A stretch of 64,000 bases of DNA, taken from contig JAOCZO010000006.1 in assembly GCA_026413255.1 (NCBI GenBank), positions 471,139-535,138 on the forward strand, in the 5' to 3' direction. Numbering within the stretch: position 1 is the first letter of the stretch; every line of letters starts with the position of its first letter. Shown here in pieces: positions 23,303-34,917 of the stretch. The notes under the pieces are model-generated. The model worked only from the letters and a program-made list of their open reading frames with translations, had not been told where the DNA came from and made no database searches. The position numbers and the translations under genes are program-made. This stretch comes from Fereydounia khargensis. Lineage: Eukaryota > Basidiomycota > Ustilaginomycetes > Urocystidales > Fereydouniaceae.

Positions 23303-25492
23303 ATGGTGCGAATTGCCATCCCATTCGCTGCCATCGCAGCAACAGCACTCTCCACATCTGCGTCCGCGTCTTCCTCTGCCAACACCCAGGTCAACCTAGC
23401 CGGTGTTGCACCCCAAGGTAAGCCTCAACACCCCGGCCTCCCTTCCCCTTTCACCAACAGACACTGATATTCTCCGCCCAAACCTCTTCAGACGCAAGCC
23501 TGTACGTTCCTCGACAGTCCAAGGACAACGAGCTTCGATGGACTTGTCTCGACGGCTCTGCCGAGATCAAGTGGTCGGCTGTCAACGATGACTACTGCGA
23601 TTGTCCCGACGGCAGCGATGAGCCAGGTGCGATTCCGTCCCCATATAGCACCTCCACTGTTCACCTTCTCACCTGGTCCTCTTTCTCCCTCCAACAGGAA
23701 CGTCGGCCTGTCCCAATTCTACCTTCTACTGCGCCAACAAGGGGCATATTCCATCTCGCATCCGCTCCTCCAGGGTCAACGATGGTATATGTGGTAAGCA
23801 TGTCTCCCCAACACACAATACGCCAATTCCTACATGGTATACTCAACCCCGAGCTCCACCCCTATCCCACTCCTCTCAGATCCCGAATGCTGCGATGGCT
23901 CCGACGAGACTGACGGCAAAGTTCAGTGTCCTGACATTTGCGCCAAGGTAGGAAAGGAGTACAACAAGAGGATGACCGAACTCGAAAACATCCGTCGGGC
24001 TGTAAGTCACAAAATCGCCTACTTTCGTCTGGCCTTGTCTTGACTCCTTCTTCGCATCCTCTTCCTCGGCCAACAGGGCTCCAAAATCCGAGACAAGTAC
24101 ATCTCAGATGGACGCAAAGAGATGGAGTCGATCGAGAACGAGATTGCTCGACTCCAAGTTGAGCTCCAGGTCGCAACAGAGAAGGAGAGCAGGCTCAAGC
24201 GCGACCTACAAGTAGCTGAGACCATGGACAAGGCCGTAATTGAGGCCAAGATGAAGACTCGTAAGTGCATTTGTTGCCATCTACCCAAGCTCATGGACAA
24301 TAGCAAGCACTCATATTGTCTGCACGCCTTCCACAGCTCTTTATGAAACTCTCAGCTCACATCAGCAGGCGCTCAAGGCTCTCGTGGCCAAGAACTCTGA
24401 GCTCAAGGAAGAGATCAAGACTCTCACCCTTCTCCTCGACGACTTGGCCCGCGGCTACAACCCCAACTACCAAGACATGGCTGTCAAGGGCGCCGTTGTC
24501 GCTTACAAGGAATGGCGTGGCATCGCCCCTCCCACTTCGGACGATGCTGAAAAGCCGGCTGACGGGCTTGAGACGGAGAACCAAAAGCTCAAGGTCCTCT
24601 TTGATGATGGCGAGTGGGACTCGACAACCATTCTGGGCATGGCTCAGGAGAATGTACTCGAGCTCATGGACGGAGGTCTTGGTGGCCAGGTCGATGTCAA
24701 TGCCTCTGGCTCGGACGGCGGCCTGCTCTTCCGCATCCATGAATACCTTCCGGACGCTGTTGTCCCCTACTTTGAGGCCATGGTCGATACCCTGCTCGAC
24801 GTACTCATCAAGGCCAACCTGATCAAGGATGTCAACCGCATGCGACCGCGCGATACGGCTAGCGGCTCAGGCTCAGAACCGGAGAACGTGACAGCAGCGC
24901 GCCGAGCGTACAACGCCGCTCAGGATCACATGCAAAGGACGCGTAACGATCTTACTTCGCACCAAACCAAGCTTGGTCAGTTTGGCTCCAAGTTTGGCCG
25001 CGATCTCGAGTTCAAGGCGCTCGAGGGCAAGTGCTTCCAAAAGGACATGGGCGAGTACACGTACGAGTTCTGCTTCTTTGGCCGCGCCAAGCAGATCCCA
25101 AATAATGGTGGCGCTCAGGTCACTCTCGGCTCGTTCTCCAACTGGAACCCATCCGGTCAGGCCAACGAGTCGCAAGATGCCTTCTGGATGCAGCAAATGT
25201 ACGCCAATGGACAAAAGTGCTGGAATGGACCCCAGCGAAGTGCGATCGTAAGTCGAAACCCTTCCCTTCCCTTCCTCTCCTCTCCTGTCTTGAGACTCAG
25301 CGATACTGACTCTTTTACATTCGCAACCAGGTCGACTTTGTCTGTGACACGAGCAACGCAGTGTTGGACGTATTTGAAGCGGAAAAGTGCATCTACTCGA
25401 TGAAGGTATCAACACCAGCCGTTTGCTTCCCCAAGCCCGCTGCCGCTGCTCCACAAGAGCAGAACCAGCATGTGGTCAAGGACGAGCTCTAG
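23303..25492 (+). CDS. GTB1: Glucosidase II beta subunit (PRKCSH-like)
   Basis: Seven exons (23303-23417, 23492-23626, 23698-23793, 23880-24001, 24077-24260, 24337-25247, 25331-25492) give 574 residues. A signal peptide ([22 protein letters not shown]) is followed by two LDLa-like Cys/Asp modules ending [13 protein letters not shown] and [13 protein letters not shown] coiled coil (about residues 170-290) and a C-terminal MRH domain with [17 protein letters not shown] and CWNGPQRS follow. The chain ends in KDEL, so it is retained in the ER. It recruits the catalytic alpha subunit to trim glucose from N-glycans in the calnexin cycle. Confidence 0.95.
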
Positions 25493-25726
25493 CTGCGGAT
25501 ACCGGCTGCAGGATGTGTAAATAGAGGAATCCAATCAAGTCATACACAAAGCCTGTGGCGCGTGACGATAGTGGTCATTAGGCATTAAACCCCCAGCTGT
25601 TTTCCATAGCTGTGTTTTGTCGGTGATGCGCATGTACAGTATGTGTGAAGGTTGCTATACAGATGCGAGCGAGAACCAGGCAGATTGAGAAAGGCACGTG
25701 GATGGGGAGAATAAGGTATGAAGGGC

Positions 25727-25760
25727 AGAGAGGGAGAAAGAGAGAGAGAGAGAGAGAAAG
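25727..25760. repeat. (GA)n-rich simple repeat
   Basis: Purine tract, mostly GAGA, in the short convergent gap between glucosidase II beta and eIF6. Confidence 0.85.
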
Positions 25761-25784
25761 ACGCACACAAGTAGAAGCTGAGCT

Positions 25785-26677
25785 CTACGCGTACGTGTCA
25801 ACAAGAGCGTCGCGGAGCTCGTTGACAACCTCTCCCGTCTGCTGACCACCGTTGAGGCGGAATACGCTCTCAATCACACTGATCTCGGTCGCTGTCGCAT
25901 CCATACCACAGAAGGCAGCAAAGTCGTTGACGACCAGGCCAGCACCGATCAAGTCAGAACCACGGTTCACCGTACCGGCCACCAGGGGCACCTGGAGGAG
26001 CGAAGACAGCTCATCCTGATCTTGCAGCGAGGTCTTTGGGTGTGTAAGCGCTCCTTGGTTGGAGATGGCCGAATAGGATCCGACAAGAACATTGTCGCTA
26101 TGTGTGCAAAACCAACCACAGCGAATCAAGAGGTCAGCAAGTGCAAGTCAAGGAATGGCCGAGACACATCGCTGCTACTCACCCGACTGTTTGCCTGAAC
26201 ACTTCCACCTTGAGCACGTCAGCAATGATCTCTTCCGTCTCTCGGTCAAGGTCTGGGTGGACGAGCGCGACATAGTCTGACCAGGTTGGTTGGGGTGTCA
26301 GAATTGGGTTTGTAATCAAGAGTGGGAGGATGATTCCACTTACCATTGCACGCAATGACGTTGCCCAACGCACTCAGACGCTCCTCTACTCGCTGGATGG
26401 CAACTGAATCTGGGAGACTGTTGCGGAGATGCTGAAGTTCCTGGTCGGTGGTGGTGGAGGGTACGAGCAGACCGTGTCGGTTGCCAACGGTGAGGCGGCC
26501 GACGAGACGAGTGCCGGCAATAGAGCAGTGGACGACGGGGATGACATCAGAGAGCTCGGCCTCAAAGGTGGAGTAGAAGTTGGCACTGCCGCCGATAGCG
26601 ACAAGGCAGTAGGCGTTGGTGAGACGAGCAAAGACGCCGATCTCGGACGAGTTTTCAAACTGGCAACGGACGGCCAT
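25785..26677 (-). CDS. TIF6: Eukaryotic translation initiation factor 6
   Basis: Three exons, 26344-26677, 26183-26276 and 25785-26097, give 246 residues, the family length. [64 protein letters not shown] and [19 protein letters not shown] are near-identical to eIF6 signatures of the five-fold pentein fold. It binds pre-60S subunits, is needed for their biogenesis and blocks premature joining to 40S. Split codons G|AC and GG|C close properly at both introns. Confidence 0.97.
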
Positions 26678-27283
26678 GATGATAGAGCAACTGTTCTGGT
26701 GAGGGTCTTGAAGTCTAGTTGGTAAAGTGGGGCTTGAAGAAGGATTCAGTCGCTCGGAGAGGAAGCTTTGTGTTGCTAGCGGGCTCTACGAAGGGACGAT
26801 GCCTTTTTGAAGGTTGGTGGACTGGAAGCAAAGCAAGACGAATGCTGAGTCGGCCTTTGAGAAGAAATGCAAGGAAACCGCGTCGCTGCGTTACAGCTTG
26901 CCTTTGCTGCAGGTTGGAATGGCGAATGTGTGGGCGACGGGGCGGTGGAATTGATGCGCAGCCAAAAAAAATGTTGGCAGCGTGCTCAAAGTGAGAGAAT
27001 AATAATGCGCAGTTCGCCAAATTTTCCACTCTTGATTTTCCGGTTTTTACTTAGCCAAGGCTGATGTTGCTATCGGCCGAGACGTCACTTCCACTCGCAG
27101 AGGTCAAGCACAGAATCATCTGCAAATCGGCAGAGCAGAATCTGGCATCGTTTACCACCTCCATCAAAGCACGGCCAGCACTTTTACTGCAGTTGCTGCC
27201 ATCTTTTCGAGACCTCTCAACCACAAAACCATCATCATCACATCATCTTTCGCTTTCCTTGCGGAACATAGTACATATACAAG
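26678..27283. promoter_or_regulatory. Divergent promoter region, eIF6 / TIM9
   Basis: About 600 bp with no gene. The open frames are short and lack conserved content. CATCAT repeats lie just before the TIM9 ATG. Confidence 0.5.
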
Positions 27284-27784
27284 ATGGACTGTAAGTGCTC
27301 TCTCTCTTTGCATATCTCCATCAGTCTTGCCATGGCTGTGTGCTAACACCGCTGCGCACGCACAGTCTCGAGCCTTTCGTCGCAAGAGCAGCAGGTCATG
27401 TCGCGGGTGATCGAGCAGAAGCAGATGAAGGACTTTTTCAAGATCTACACGGACCTCGTCGAGCGATGCTTTGAGAGCTGCTGTAATGACTTTACCAGCA
27501 AGTCCCTCAGCTCCAAGGAGGTTCGTAGTGCGCCCATGCCTGCTTGTGCTCACGACATTTTAACTGACCGTCTTGCTTTTCGGCTTCAGGACACCTGCGT
27601 CAACAACTGCACTCAAAAGTTCCTCAAGCACTCAGAGCGAGTCGGTGCCCGCTTTGGAGAGGAGAAGTGAGTTCTTGGCAATGCTTCGACGAAGGTTCAA
27701 ACATGTTGACTGATCCCGTTGTTTCTGCGTTTCGTCTTTTGCCCCTTCAGCGCCAAAATGATGGGCCAGCAGCAGCAGAAGTAA
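27284..27784 (+). CDS. TIM9: Mitochondrial intermembrane-space chaperone Tim9
   Basis: Four exons, 27284-27290, 27366-27520, 27590-27666 and 27751-27784, give 90 residues. The first exon codes only MD plus one base. The twin CX3C motifs are CFESC and CVNNC, spaced as in small Tims. [20 protein letters not shown] and [13 protein letters not shown] mark it as Tim9 rather than Tim10. With Tim10 it forms the hexamer that escorts carrier proteins to TIM22. Intron 2 uses the weaker donor GTTCGT. Confidence 0.95.
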
Positions 27785-28635
27785 AGCGCTGTCGAATGTG
27801 AATCAATATTGTACCATGTGAACTGCGGATTGACCTTGAACCTGCCAGCGTATGATGAAGGGTCCCCACCATCTCGCAAGGATGGGTGACAGTTCTGCCA
27901 CGGGTGTCCATCGGACTAGGCCGGTTGGTTGCGCCAGGGAAAAGGGCAAAGAGAGATGTCTACCGCTGCCTGTCTGAGTCGTTTTCCCACCAGAGCCTAA
28001 AGGTGCTGCAAGGCGATGCCATTCGGGCATTTCCGAGAGCGGAGCCTGCCGCGAAAGCAGAGGCAGGTCGTGGAGCTGCGCAAGAGGTAGGATTGTGTGA
28101 CATGATGCTTGTTTGCTCTCTCCCGAAAGGGTTCGCAGCTAAATCGAGGCGCAACTGTTCCGTCAACTCGGAGCATCAAGAATGTCCAGCAGCAGCTAGC
28201 ACCTAGCGCCTGGCCAACCGGCCCTGTCCGAATTCCGAGTGTCGGGTGTGTCTGTTCTTGGTCTGTTGCTGGGTGGGCTGGCAGGCCGACGCAGACAGGC
28301 TGAGGCATGCGTGGGAGAGAGAGCCCAGCCACGGCGCATCCGCTCAAGCTCGGATTTTTTTTTTCTCAGAGGGTGCTCGAGGCAAGTGGAAGCCACGAGA
28401 AGAACCCAGCAGCGTCAAGTGGAGGTGAGATGCTTCCCGCAGGCCTGGGAAAGTGCTCAGTCATTCTGGATCAGTCTGGGCACATGCTTCCTCCCCCTCG
28501 CCGGTCCCTGCCGTCAATGCACAGACCTCCCTCAGCATACTGTACTTTCCGCTTTCCATACAAACCATATATACAACCACAACCTCAGCCTATCTTTCGC
28601 TGTCCATTATCCAAGCCACAGCCACGAATATACCC

Positions 28636-28682
<47 letters not shown>

Positions 28683-28797
28683 ACACACACACACACACAC
28701 ACACACATCCCCTCTCGCGAATCCTTCCCCCACGCCTGCACCTTACGCAGCGACATTCTCCTTTGCAGTTTCGATCCTAGTGCGATAACCTGCACTC
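27785..28797. other. Upstream region of HSP104
   Basis: About 1 kb without a gene. It holds the HSP104 promoter and leader, including a CA repeat. A CCCCT stress-element-like site lies in CTTCCTCCCCCTCG near 28490. I could not find a clean array of heat-shock elements by eye. Confidence 0.5.
28639..28708 (+). repeat. (CA)n microsatellite in the HSP104 leader/promoter
   Basis: About 34 CA units with one interruption at 28680-28682, ending about 90 bp before the HSP104 ATG. The long open frame across it is a repeat artefact. Confidence 0.97.
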
Positions 28798-31554
28798 ATG
28801 TCGTACGAGTTCACCGAACGTGCTCAGGCAAGCGTTGCCACTGCCATCCAGCTCGCCAGGGACCATTCGCATGCTCAAGTGGCCCCCACTCACATCGCTC
28901 TCGCTCTTCTCACCGATGATACCAGCAACTCTCAAGGCGTTCAGTCCACCAACGAAGCAAGTCAATCCCTCTTCAAGAGTCTATGCTCCAAGTCTGGCAT
29001 TGACGCCAAGATCCTCGAAGACAAACTCCGCACCTCTCTCCGAAAGATCCCACAGCAGACACCCGCGCCCGACGAGGTCGGCTTATCCGGTGCAGCGTCC
29101 AAGGTGCTCAAGGAGGCCGAGAACCAAAAGAATACCCAAAGGGACAGCTTTATCGCCCAGGACCACATCCTTCTTGCTCTCATCCAAGATCCTACCATCA
29201 AGCAGCTCTTGAAGGAGTCTGGCTTGGCCAATGATCAGCTCCTCAAGACGGCTATTCAACAAGCTCGAGGCGGCAGACATATCGACAGCAAAAACGCAGA
29301 GGCCGGATATGATGCCCTCGGCAAGTACTGCACTGATCTCACCGCCCTTGCTGCCGAGGGTGGTCTCGACCCCGTCATTGGCCGAGACAACGAGATTCGT
29401 CGAGCTGTTCGCGTTCTGTCAAGACGAACCAAGAACAACGCTGTGCTCATCGGTCCTCCCGGTGTTGGTAAGACTGCCATCGTCGAGGGTCTTGCCCAAA
29501 GGGTCGTAGACCGAGACGTCCCTCCGAACCTTCTCGGCAAGATTCTTAGTCTCGACGTTGGTGCTCTCATGGCCGGTGCAAAGTACCGCGGCGAGTACGA
29601 GGAGCGTGTCAAGGCCGTCCTTTCCGACATTGAAAAGATGACCCAAGATGGCACGCCTTGCATCCTCTTCATTGACGAAATGCACCTTCTCATGGCCGGT
29701 CAGGGGCCCAACAGCGGCGGTATGGATGCAGCCAACCTGCTCAAGCCCATGCTTGCCAGAGGTAAGCTCAGAGTGATTGGATGCACCACAGCAAACGAGT
29801 ACCGCCAATACGTTGAGAAGGACGCTGCTCTTGAGCGTCGCTTCCAGTCCATCCTAGTCAACGAACCTACTGTGGAGGACTGCATCGCTATCCTGCGGGG
29901 TATCCGAGACAAGTACGAGGTCCACCACGGTGTTCGCATCCTCGACTCTGCCATAGTTTCCGCAGCTCAGCTCGCCAAGCGATACCTGACAGACCGACGG
30001 CTCCCCGACTCGGCTATCGACCTGGTCGATGAGGCTTGTGCCGACGTCCGCGTTTCCCGCGAAACAGTACCCGAGGAGGTCGACAAGCTCGAGAGGAAGA
30101 GGCTCCAACTCGAGATTGCCGTCCACGCTCTCAGCCGAGAGAAGGACGCACAGAGCAAACAGTCCCTTGAAGACACCAAGAAGCAGATTCAGGCTATCGA
30201 TGACGAGCTCGCCCCTATCAAGGCAGCCTACGAGGCCACAAAGGCCAAGGGTGAGGAGATTAACAATGTCAGGCGCAAGATTGAAGAGATCCGCTCCAAG
30301 ATTGCTGAAGCCGAGCGACGATACGACCTCGCCAAGGCGAGTGACCTCAAGTTCTACGCCCTCCCCGACTTGGAGGCCAAGCTTGAATCTCTCCAGGCTG
30401 CTGAGCGCAAGCGTGAAGAGGACGGCCTCAACTCGGAGAACAATGCCGTCACCTCTGATGCAATTGCCGCCATCGTTTCCAGGTGGACAGGCATTCCTGT
30501 CTCGAGAATGCTTGAGTCGGAGAAGACCAAACTGCTCCGACTCGAGAAGACTCTGGCCAAGGAAGTCATCGGACAAGAAGAGGCTGTCAAGAGCGTCGCC
30601 CAGGCCATCAGGCTCTCAAGGTCCGGTCTTGCCGATGCCAACCGTCCAATCGCCTCGTTCATGTTTGCTGGCTCTAGTGGATCTGGCAAGACGCTTCTCA
30701 GCCGAACGCTCGCAAAGTCGATGTTCGATTCGCCAGATGCGATGATCAGGATCGACTGCAGCGAGTACTCTGAGAAGCACAGCATCGCCCGCCTGATCGG
30801 TGCACCACCTGGATACGTGGGCCACGAGGAAGGTGGTGTTCTAACCGAAGCTGTTCGTCGCAAGCCGTTCAGCATTGTCCTTCTTGACGAAATTGAGAAG
30901 GCCAGCCGCGAGTTTGTCCAGCTGTTCCTCGGTGTTCTCGACGAGGGACGTCTGCAGGACAGCCAAGGCAGACAGGTGTCGTTCAGGAACACGATTATCA
31001 TTATGACATCCAACCTGGGATCTGCTTTTATCAACGAGTCGGAGAGCGATGAGATGGACGAAGCCACGCGTCAACTCGTGCTCAACACGATCAAGACGTC
31101 CCTGCCGACCGAGTTTGTCAACCGTATCGACTCGATCGTCGTTTTCAGCAAGCTCAGCCGGAAGAATGTTAAATCAATCGTGGATGTTCGCATTCGCGAG
31201 ATTGAGCAGCGCATTGCCAACAATGGTGGCAAGACAAAGGTTCAGCTCGATGATGGTGCCAAGGACTTCCTTGTTTCGACAGGCTTCTCACCAACCATGG
31301 GCGCACGACCCCTGAACCGCACCATTCAGCAAGAGCTTCTGTCGCCTCTCTCGGTTCTCATCCTCAGCGGCCGCGTCAGCATCAAGGATGACAATGTGGT
31401 GCGCGTTACATTCGACCCGCATCGAAATGGACTGGTGGTTCACCCCAATCACGAAGCCTCGGTCTCAGCGGATGGAATGGACGAGGATGAGGATATGGAC
31501 GAGGACGACGAAGATTATGAGGGCGCAAAGATTGAAGCCGAGCCCCTCGACTAA
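28798..31554 (+). CDS. HSP104: Hsp104/ClpB-type protein disaggregase
   Basis: A single uninterrupted exon of 918 residues in an otherwise intron-rich region, as is common for heat-shock genes. It has an N-terminal Clp_N domain ([20 protein letters not shown]). The first AAA+ module has Walker A GPPGVGKT near residue 220 and Walker [12 protein letters not shown] coiled-coil middle domain spans about 400-530. The second AAA+ module has Walker A GSSGSGKT near residue 624 and Walker [11 protein letters not shown]. An acidic tail ends EPLD, resembling the DDLD end of yeast Hsp104. The hexamer threads aggregated protein through its pore together with Hsp70/40. Both ATP sites look intact. Confidence 0.98.
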   Translation: MSYEFTERAQASVATAIQLARDHSHAQVAPTHIALALLTDDTSNSQGVQSTNEASQSLFKSLCSKSGIDAKILEDKLRTSLRKIPQQTPAPDEVGLSGAASKVLKEAENQKNTQRDSFIAQDHILLALIQDPTIKQLLKESGLANDQLLKTAIQQARGGRHIDSKNAEAGYDALGKYCTDLTALAAEGGLDPVIGRDNEIRRAVRVLSRRTKNNAVLIGPPGVGKTAIVEGLAQRVVDRDVPPNLLGKILSLDVGALMAGAKYRGEYEERVKAVLSDIEKMTQDGTPCILFIDEMHLLMAGQGPNSGGMDAANLLKPMLARGKLRVIGCTTANEYRQYVEKDAALERRFQSILVNEPTVEDCIAILRGIRDKYEVHHGVRILDSAIVSAAQLAKRYLTDRRLPDSAIDLVDEACADVRVSRETVPEEVDKLERKRLQLEIAVHALSREKDAQSKQSLEDTKKQIQAIDDELAPIKAAYEATKAKGEEINNVRRKIEEIRSKIAEAERRYDLAKASDLKFYALPDLEAKLESLQAAERKREEDGLNSENNAVTSDAIAAIVSRWTGIPVSRMLESEKTKLLRLEKTLAKEVIGQEEAVKSVAQAIRLSRSGLADANRPIASFMFAGSSGSGKTLLSRTLAKSMFDSPDAMIRIDCSEYSEKHSIARLIGAPPGYVGHEEGGVLTEAVRRKPFSIVLLDEIEKASREFVQLFLGVLDEGRLQDSQGRQVSFRNTIIIMTSNLGSAFINESESDEMDEATRQLVLNTIKTSLPTEFVNRIDSIVVFSKLSRKNVKSIVDVRIREIEQRIANNGGKTKVQLDDGAKDFLVSTGFSPTMGARPLNRTIQQELLSPLSVLILSGRVSIKDDNVVRVTFDPHRNGLVVHPNHEASVSADGMDEDEDMDEDDEDYEGAKIEAEPLD

Positions 31555-31725
31555 AACAAACCGGTTCAAGCACAGTACTAGCATCAAGCAAGCAAATTCG
31601 AATGGGTTTCTGGTTTCCACTGTTGTACTATAGATGAAAAACAAGCAAACTGACCGAAAAAATGGAAAGAGAACATGCTATCCAACGTCTAATCGAGGGA
31701 GTCCTAAGTCGAGAACGAATGACGT

Positions 31726-32820
31726 CTACATCTTGCCTGTAGCCTGTGCGGCGTTATTGGTTTCACCAATCTTGCCTTGTGAAATGAGGGTGCCCTGCAC
31801 TTCAGCTTCGACCTCTTTGGCCAGCTCCTGGAGCCGATCAAGGTTTTCGCCGATGAGGGAGACATCAACGCCATTGTTCCACTGGATTGAGACGTGAAAA
31901 GTCAGTATCAGACTTAATGGACGAATGAAAAGCTTTCATGAGTGACTGACCTTGGGGTAGGATCCTACTTTGATGCCCTCTGGCTTGCACTTGTCCGTGA
32001 GCTTGACCAGGAAGGGGCTGATGTTGCTCTCTGGCAGGCGAGTGTGGATCAGGAGACGGTAGGGCCGGGGACGGTTGGGGTCGAGGGGAATGTAGTCTTC
32101 CATGCCATCGATGAGGGCTTCAAACAGACGGGGCACACCGGGAAGGATGCAGAGTCGGCCGCCCATCCTGACGACAGGGACCCATAGCTGGGAGGTCGGG
32201 AAGAGGACTTCAACATGCTCGGTGGGGAAGAGAGCCATGCGCTTGCGCGCCGTGATCATGTCTTCGGTAATGTTGCTCTGGTCCACCTGACGGGCCTTTA
32301 GGTTCTCAGCCATGCGGCGGAGCGTCTCGTCGTGGTAGGCCAGGTCGCAGTTCCATGCCTTGGCAATCGACTGGTACGTGATGTCGTCTGGAGTCGGCCC
32401 AATACCGCCGCTGGTGATGACCAAGTCGTGTCGTTTGGAAAGCCTCTGAGCGGCCTCCACGATGACCTCCTCGTCGTCCGGGATCACCTCGATCCGCTGG
32501 AGCTCAATGCCGAGGTTGAAGCAAAACTTGGCAAAGTAGTTGCTGTTGCTGTCCTTGGTCTTGCCGTTGAGTACCTCATCACCAATGATGAGGCAGGCTG
32601 CCGTCTTGACATACGTGTTTGCTCCTAGTGGGTTGGCGGGCACAGGGGACTTTTCGAACGTAGGCAGCTTGACGTCCTTTTGTGCGGTTGCCATTGTGCG
32701 AGTAGGAATAACGGGAAGGATGGGTGTTGCGAATGTAGTGAAACGGGGCGTCAAAGCGACAGTAGAACGTGGCAGCGAATTTCGAACAGCGGTGGCAGCT
32801 CTCGGTATCCTGAGTAGCAT
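31726..32820 (-). CDS. Molybdopterin-binding (MoCF/MogA-like) domain protein, probably mitochondrial
   Basis: Two exons, 31951-32820 and 31726-31881, joined in phase 0 by GTCAGT and aatccag, give 341 residues. The domain begins KTAACLIIGDEVLNGKTKDSNS and contains VITSGGIGPTPDDITY, the signature shared by MogA/CinA-type proteins and by the MoCF half of some FAD synthases. No PAPS-reductase-like half follows. The first 30 residues are Arg/Ser/Thr-rich without acids, like a mitochondrial presequence. A second in-frame start (MATAQKD) could give a shorter cytosolic form. Convergent with HSP104, with 171 bp between the stops. Confidence 0.85.
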
Positions 32821-33061
32821 GAGTGGCCGTCAACGGTTTGATGGTCAACGGTCGTTGGCTGTTTCGTCTGAGCTTGAGTGTTGTGGTCGTATGGTAAGTG
32901 TACGTCGTCGATCTTCTGCGCTTGGGCCGGGTTCAGGTGGAGGTTTGGTCGGGTCTGATCCACGTTACTGAATCCACGACGCCTCCTTAGCTCATCGCCG
33001 TTCTGCAAAGGCAACGGACAGAACATTCATAATTACAATGAATGCCCGGCTTCACAACGGC

Positions 33062-33164
33062 TCCGAATTAGTTTAGTGGCTATGACGGCGCCTTGTCATG
33101 AAGACATCGCTCTCCGCGGTTCGAGTGAACGGCGCAGACCCGGGTTCAATTCCCGGATTCGGAG
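33062..33164 (+). tRNA. tRNA-Asp (anticodon GTC) with a 31-nt intron
   Basis: The acceptor stem TCCGAAT pairs perfectly with ATTCGGA, and the discriminator base is G at 33164. The D arm is GTTTAGTGGCTATGAC. The anticodon stem GCGCC/GGCGC encloses TTGTCA with anticodon GTC at 33095-33097. The T arm is CCGGG-TTCAATT-CCCGG. A 31-nt intron (about 33099-33129) sits one base 3' of the anticodon, the canonical eukaryotic position, leaving a 72-nt mature body. The intragenic A and B boxes are present. Confidence 0.93.
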
Positions 33165-34450
33165 AAAGCACTTCATTTTTTCTTTTTTGCATCTTTTCGC
33201 GGTCGTTTTTGGGCAACTACTACATGTTGTCTCGGCCGAATGCGCGCGAGGCACAGTCCGCTTCATCTACGGCCTTGACTAAGTTAGTTGGATTGGTCAT
33301 CCCTGAGTCGTAAACACATACAGTAGATAGCCGCCATGTGCGACGTAACATGCCAACTTCACCGAGAGGACATTCCTCCCATCAAGCGGAAACTATTTTT
33401 CCGTCCAAACCGCCGGGATCGTGATTCAAGCCGTTCGCCTACAGATACCTGGCTGTTGCCCAAGTTGCGCACAACGATGGCGGTGCCTGCGTCACACGTG
33501 TGCGTATTTGGGGGTCGGGGGGGGCAGAGGCGAGCTTTGCTACCGTACTGGAATGCTGATTCAAGGTCTTTGTCAGCGCGGGGCTGAACAGCACTAATGC
33601 AAGATGCCGTTGTCAGTTCTATCCCTGACTGCGCGGGGGCCTACTCACTGCGACCCGGGTAACAGTCGTCGGTATGGAAAGGGGAAGGGGGAGGCCAAGA
33701 GAGGGGCATGGATGACATACGTGCGCTTTCTGATTGGACGATGCGGCTACTTGGCTTGTCAATTTGATATTCGTCTCACGTCTCTCGATCGGTTTCCCGC
33801 CCCTGTCGATGCCCTTCTTCCTTTGTCGAGACTCGGCTCCCAAATACTAGCGGCAGACGACGCTGGAATTGCTTATGACCGCCTTCGGCTGCATTTTCTC
33901 CCATTATCGCGATTGATACGGCAAGAGGGTCTTTGACTCGCTAAGTTTGGAGCGTTTGGCGGGGGACTTGCTGCTTCAAGTTGGAGAGCCGCATGCATGA
34001 TTGTTTTTGTGGGAGAATATGGACATGGTGAGTTCCAGAATACCCTCTCGCGGGATGCCGCCGGTCGGTGCCGCGGTAACAAGAGAAAGGGGGTTCGTTC
34101 GTCACCAACCCAACCGTCAAAACGACAGTACCGAGCCAGTGCAAGGGCCACGAGGCAGGCGGCGGCGCCTGCTCCGACTCGGCAAGCAGAGGAGATGCAC
34201 CGCGCCTTGCAACAGAGACGTTCCAATTTCACTGAATCCCTCTAGACTGCTGCTCTTGCTGCCGTCTTTCGCACTCCGTGAATCTGCCCTCCGTATTACC
34301 ACAACAGAAACAGGTGAGGTTTCGAACATCAAATCCTGGGTCCTGTATAAAGAGAATGCAGTAACAGAGAGTGTTGGAGAAACAGAAGAGGTGTAGCGTC
34401 TAGGAGAAGCAAAATAGCCGCTGCTGAATGCGAGGGTGCCGGCCGGGTGT

Positions 34451-34514
34451 CAGCCAGCCAGCCAGCCAGTCAGTCAGTCACTTGGTCGGTCGGTCGGTCG
34501 GCCAGGCAGTCAGT
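34451..34514. repeat. CAGC/CAGT/CGGT tetranucleotide repeat patch
   Basis: Successive runs of CAGC, CAGT and CGGT, then a further CAGT pair. They look like diverged copies of one microsatellite, related in sequence to the TGAC array at 5951. Confidence 0.85.
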
Positions 34515-34626
34515 CTTCCTGGCATCAACGCGCTGGCGCTGCTGAAACAGCGAGCGCAGCCACGCGAGTTTGAATCTTGCAGAGGCACGTTCACACTTTC
34601 GACTTGCCAGCGCGCAAGCTGCTGAA

Positions 34627-34917
34627 ATGGCGCCCGGTCCACCCGCTCGGTCATCGGGCGGAGCTACGATTGACACAGCCTCTCCCGTTCCCTCTCAGGA
34701 CAAGATGTTCCCCTTACCCGGTGGTCACACCCCAGAAGCAAGAAGGATTGGGCTTTTGGAAGAATGCCACGCAAAGTCAGCGTGCGGACCTCAAGCTCAA
34801 GATGATTACAGTGCGTGCCGTACCGTCATGACTTGGCGCCCCACTTCGGAAGCACATTGGTGCCTTCGCCCAGCGACGTCGCGCCAAGCCTCTTGTGTCT
34901 TGGCCGATATCAGTTGA
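34627..34917 (+). CDS. Weak candidate ORF of 96 codons, unknown
   Basis: It starts at an ATG with good context (GAAATGG) and reads MAPGPPARSSGG onward, then a Cys-containing segment (EECHAKSACGPQ). I recognise no family. A GTGCGT donor-like site near 34810 may mean the true gene is spliced. It could equally be a chance frame. Confidence 0.2.
   Translation: MAPGPPARSSGGATIDTASPVPSQDKMFPLPGGHTPEARRIGLLEECHAKSACGPQAQDDYSACRTVMTWRPTSEAHWCLRPATSRQASCVLADIS

Noticed and set aside
28239-28919. 226-codon frame with a His/Thr repeat.
   Set aside because: Runs through the CA repeat and into HSP104 in the wrong frame.
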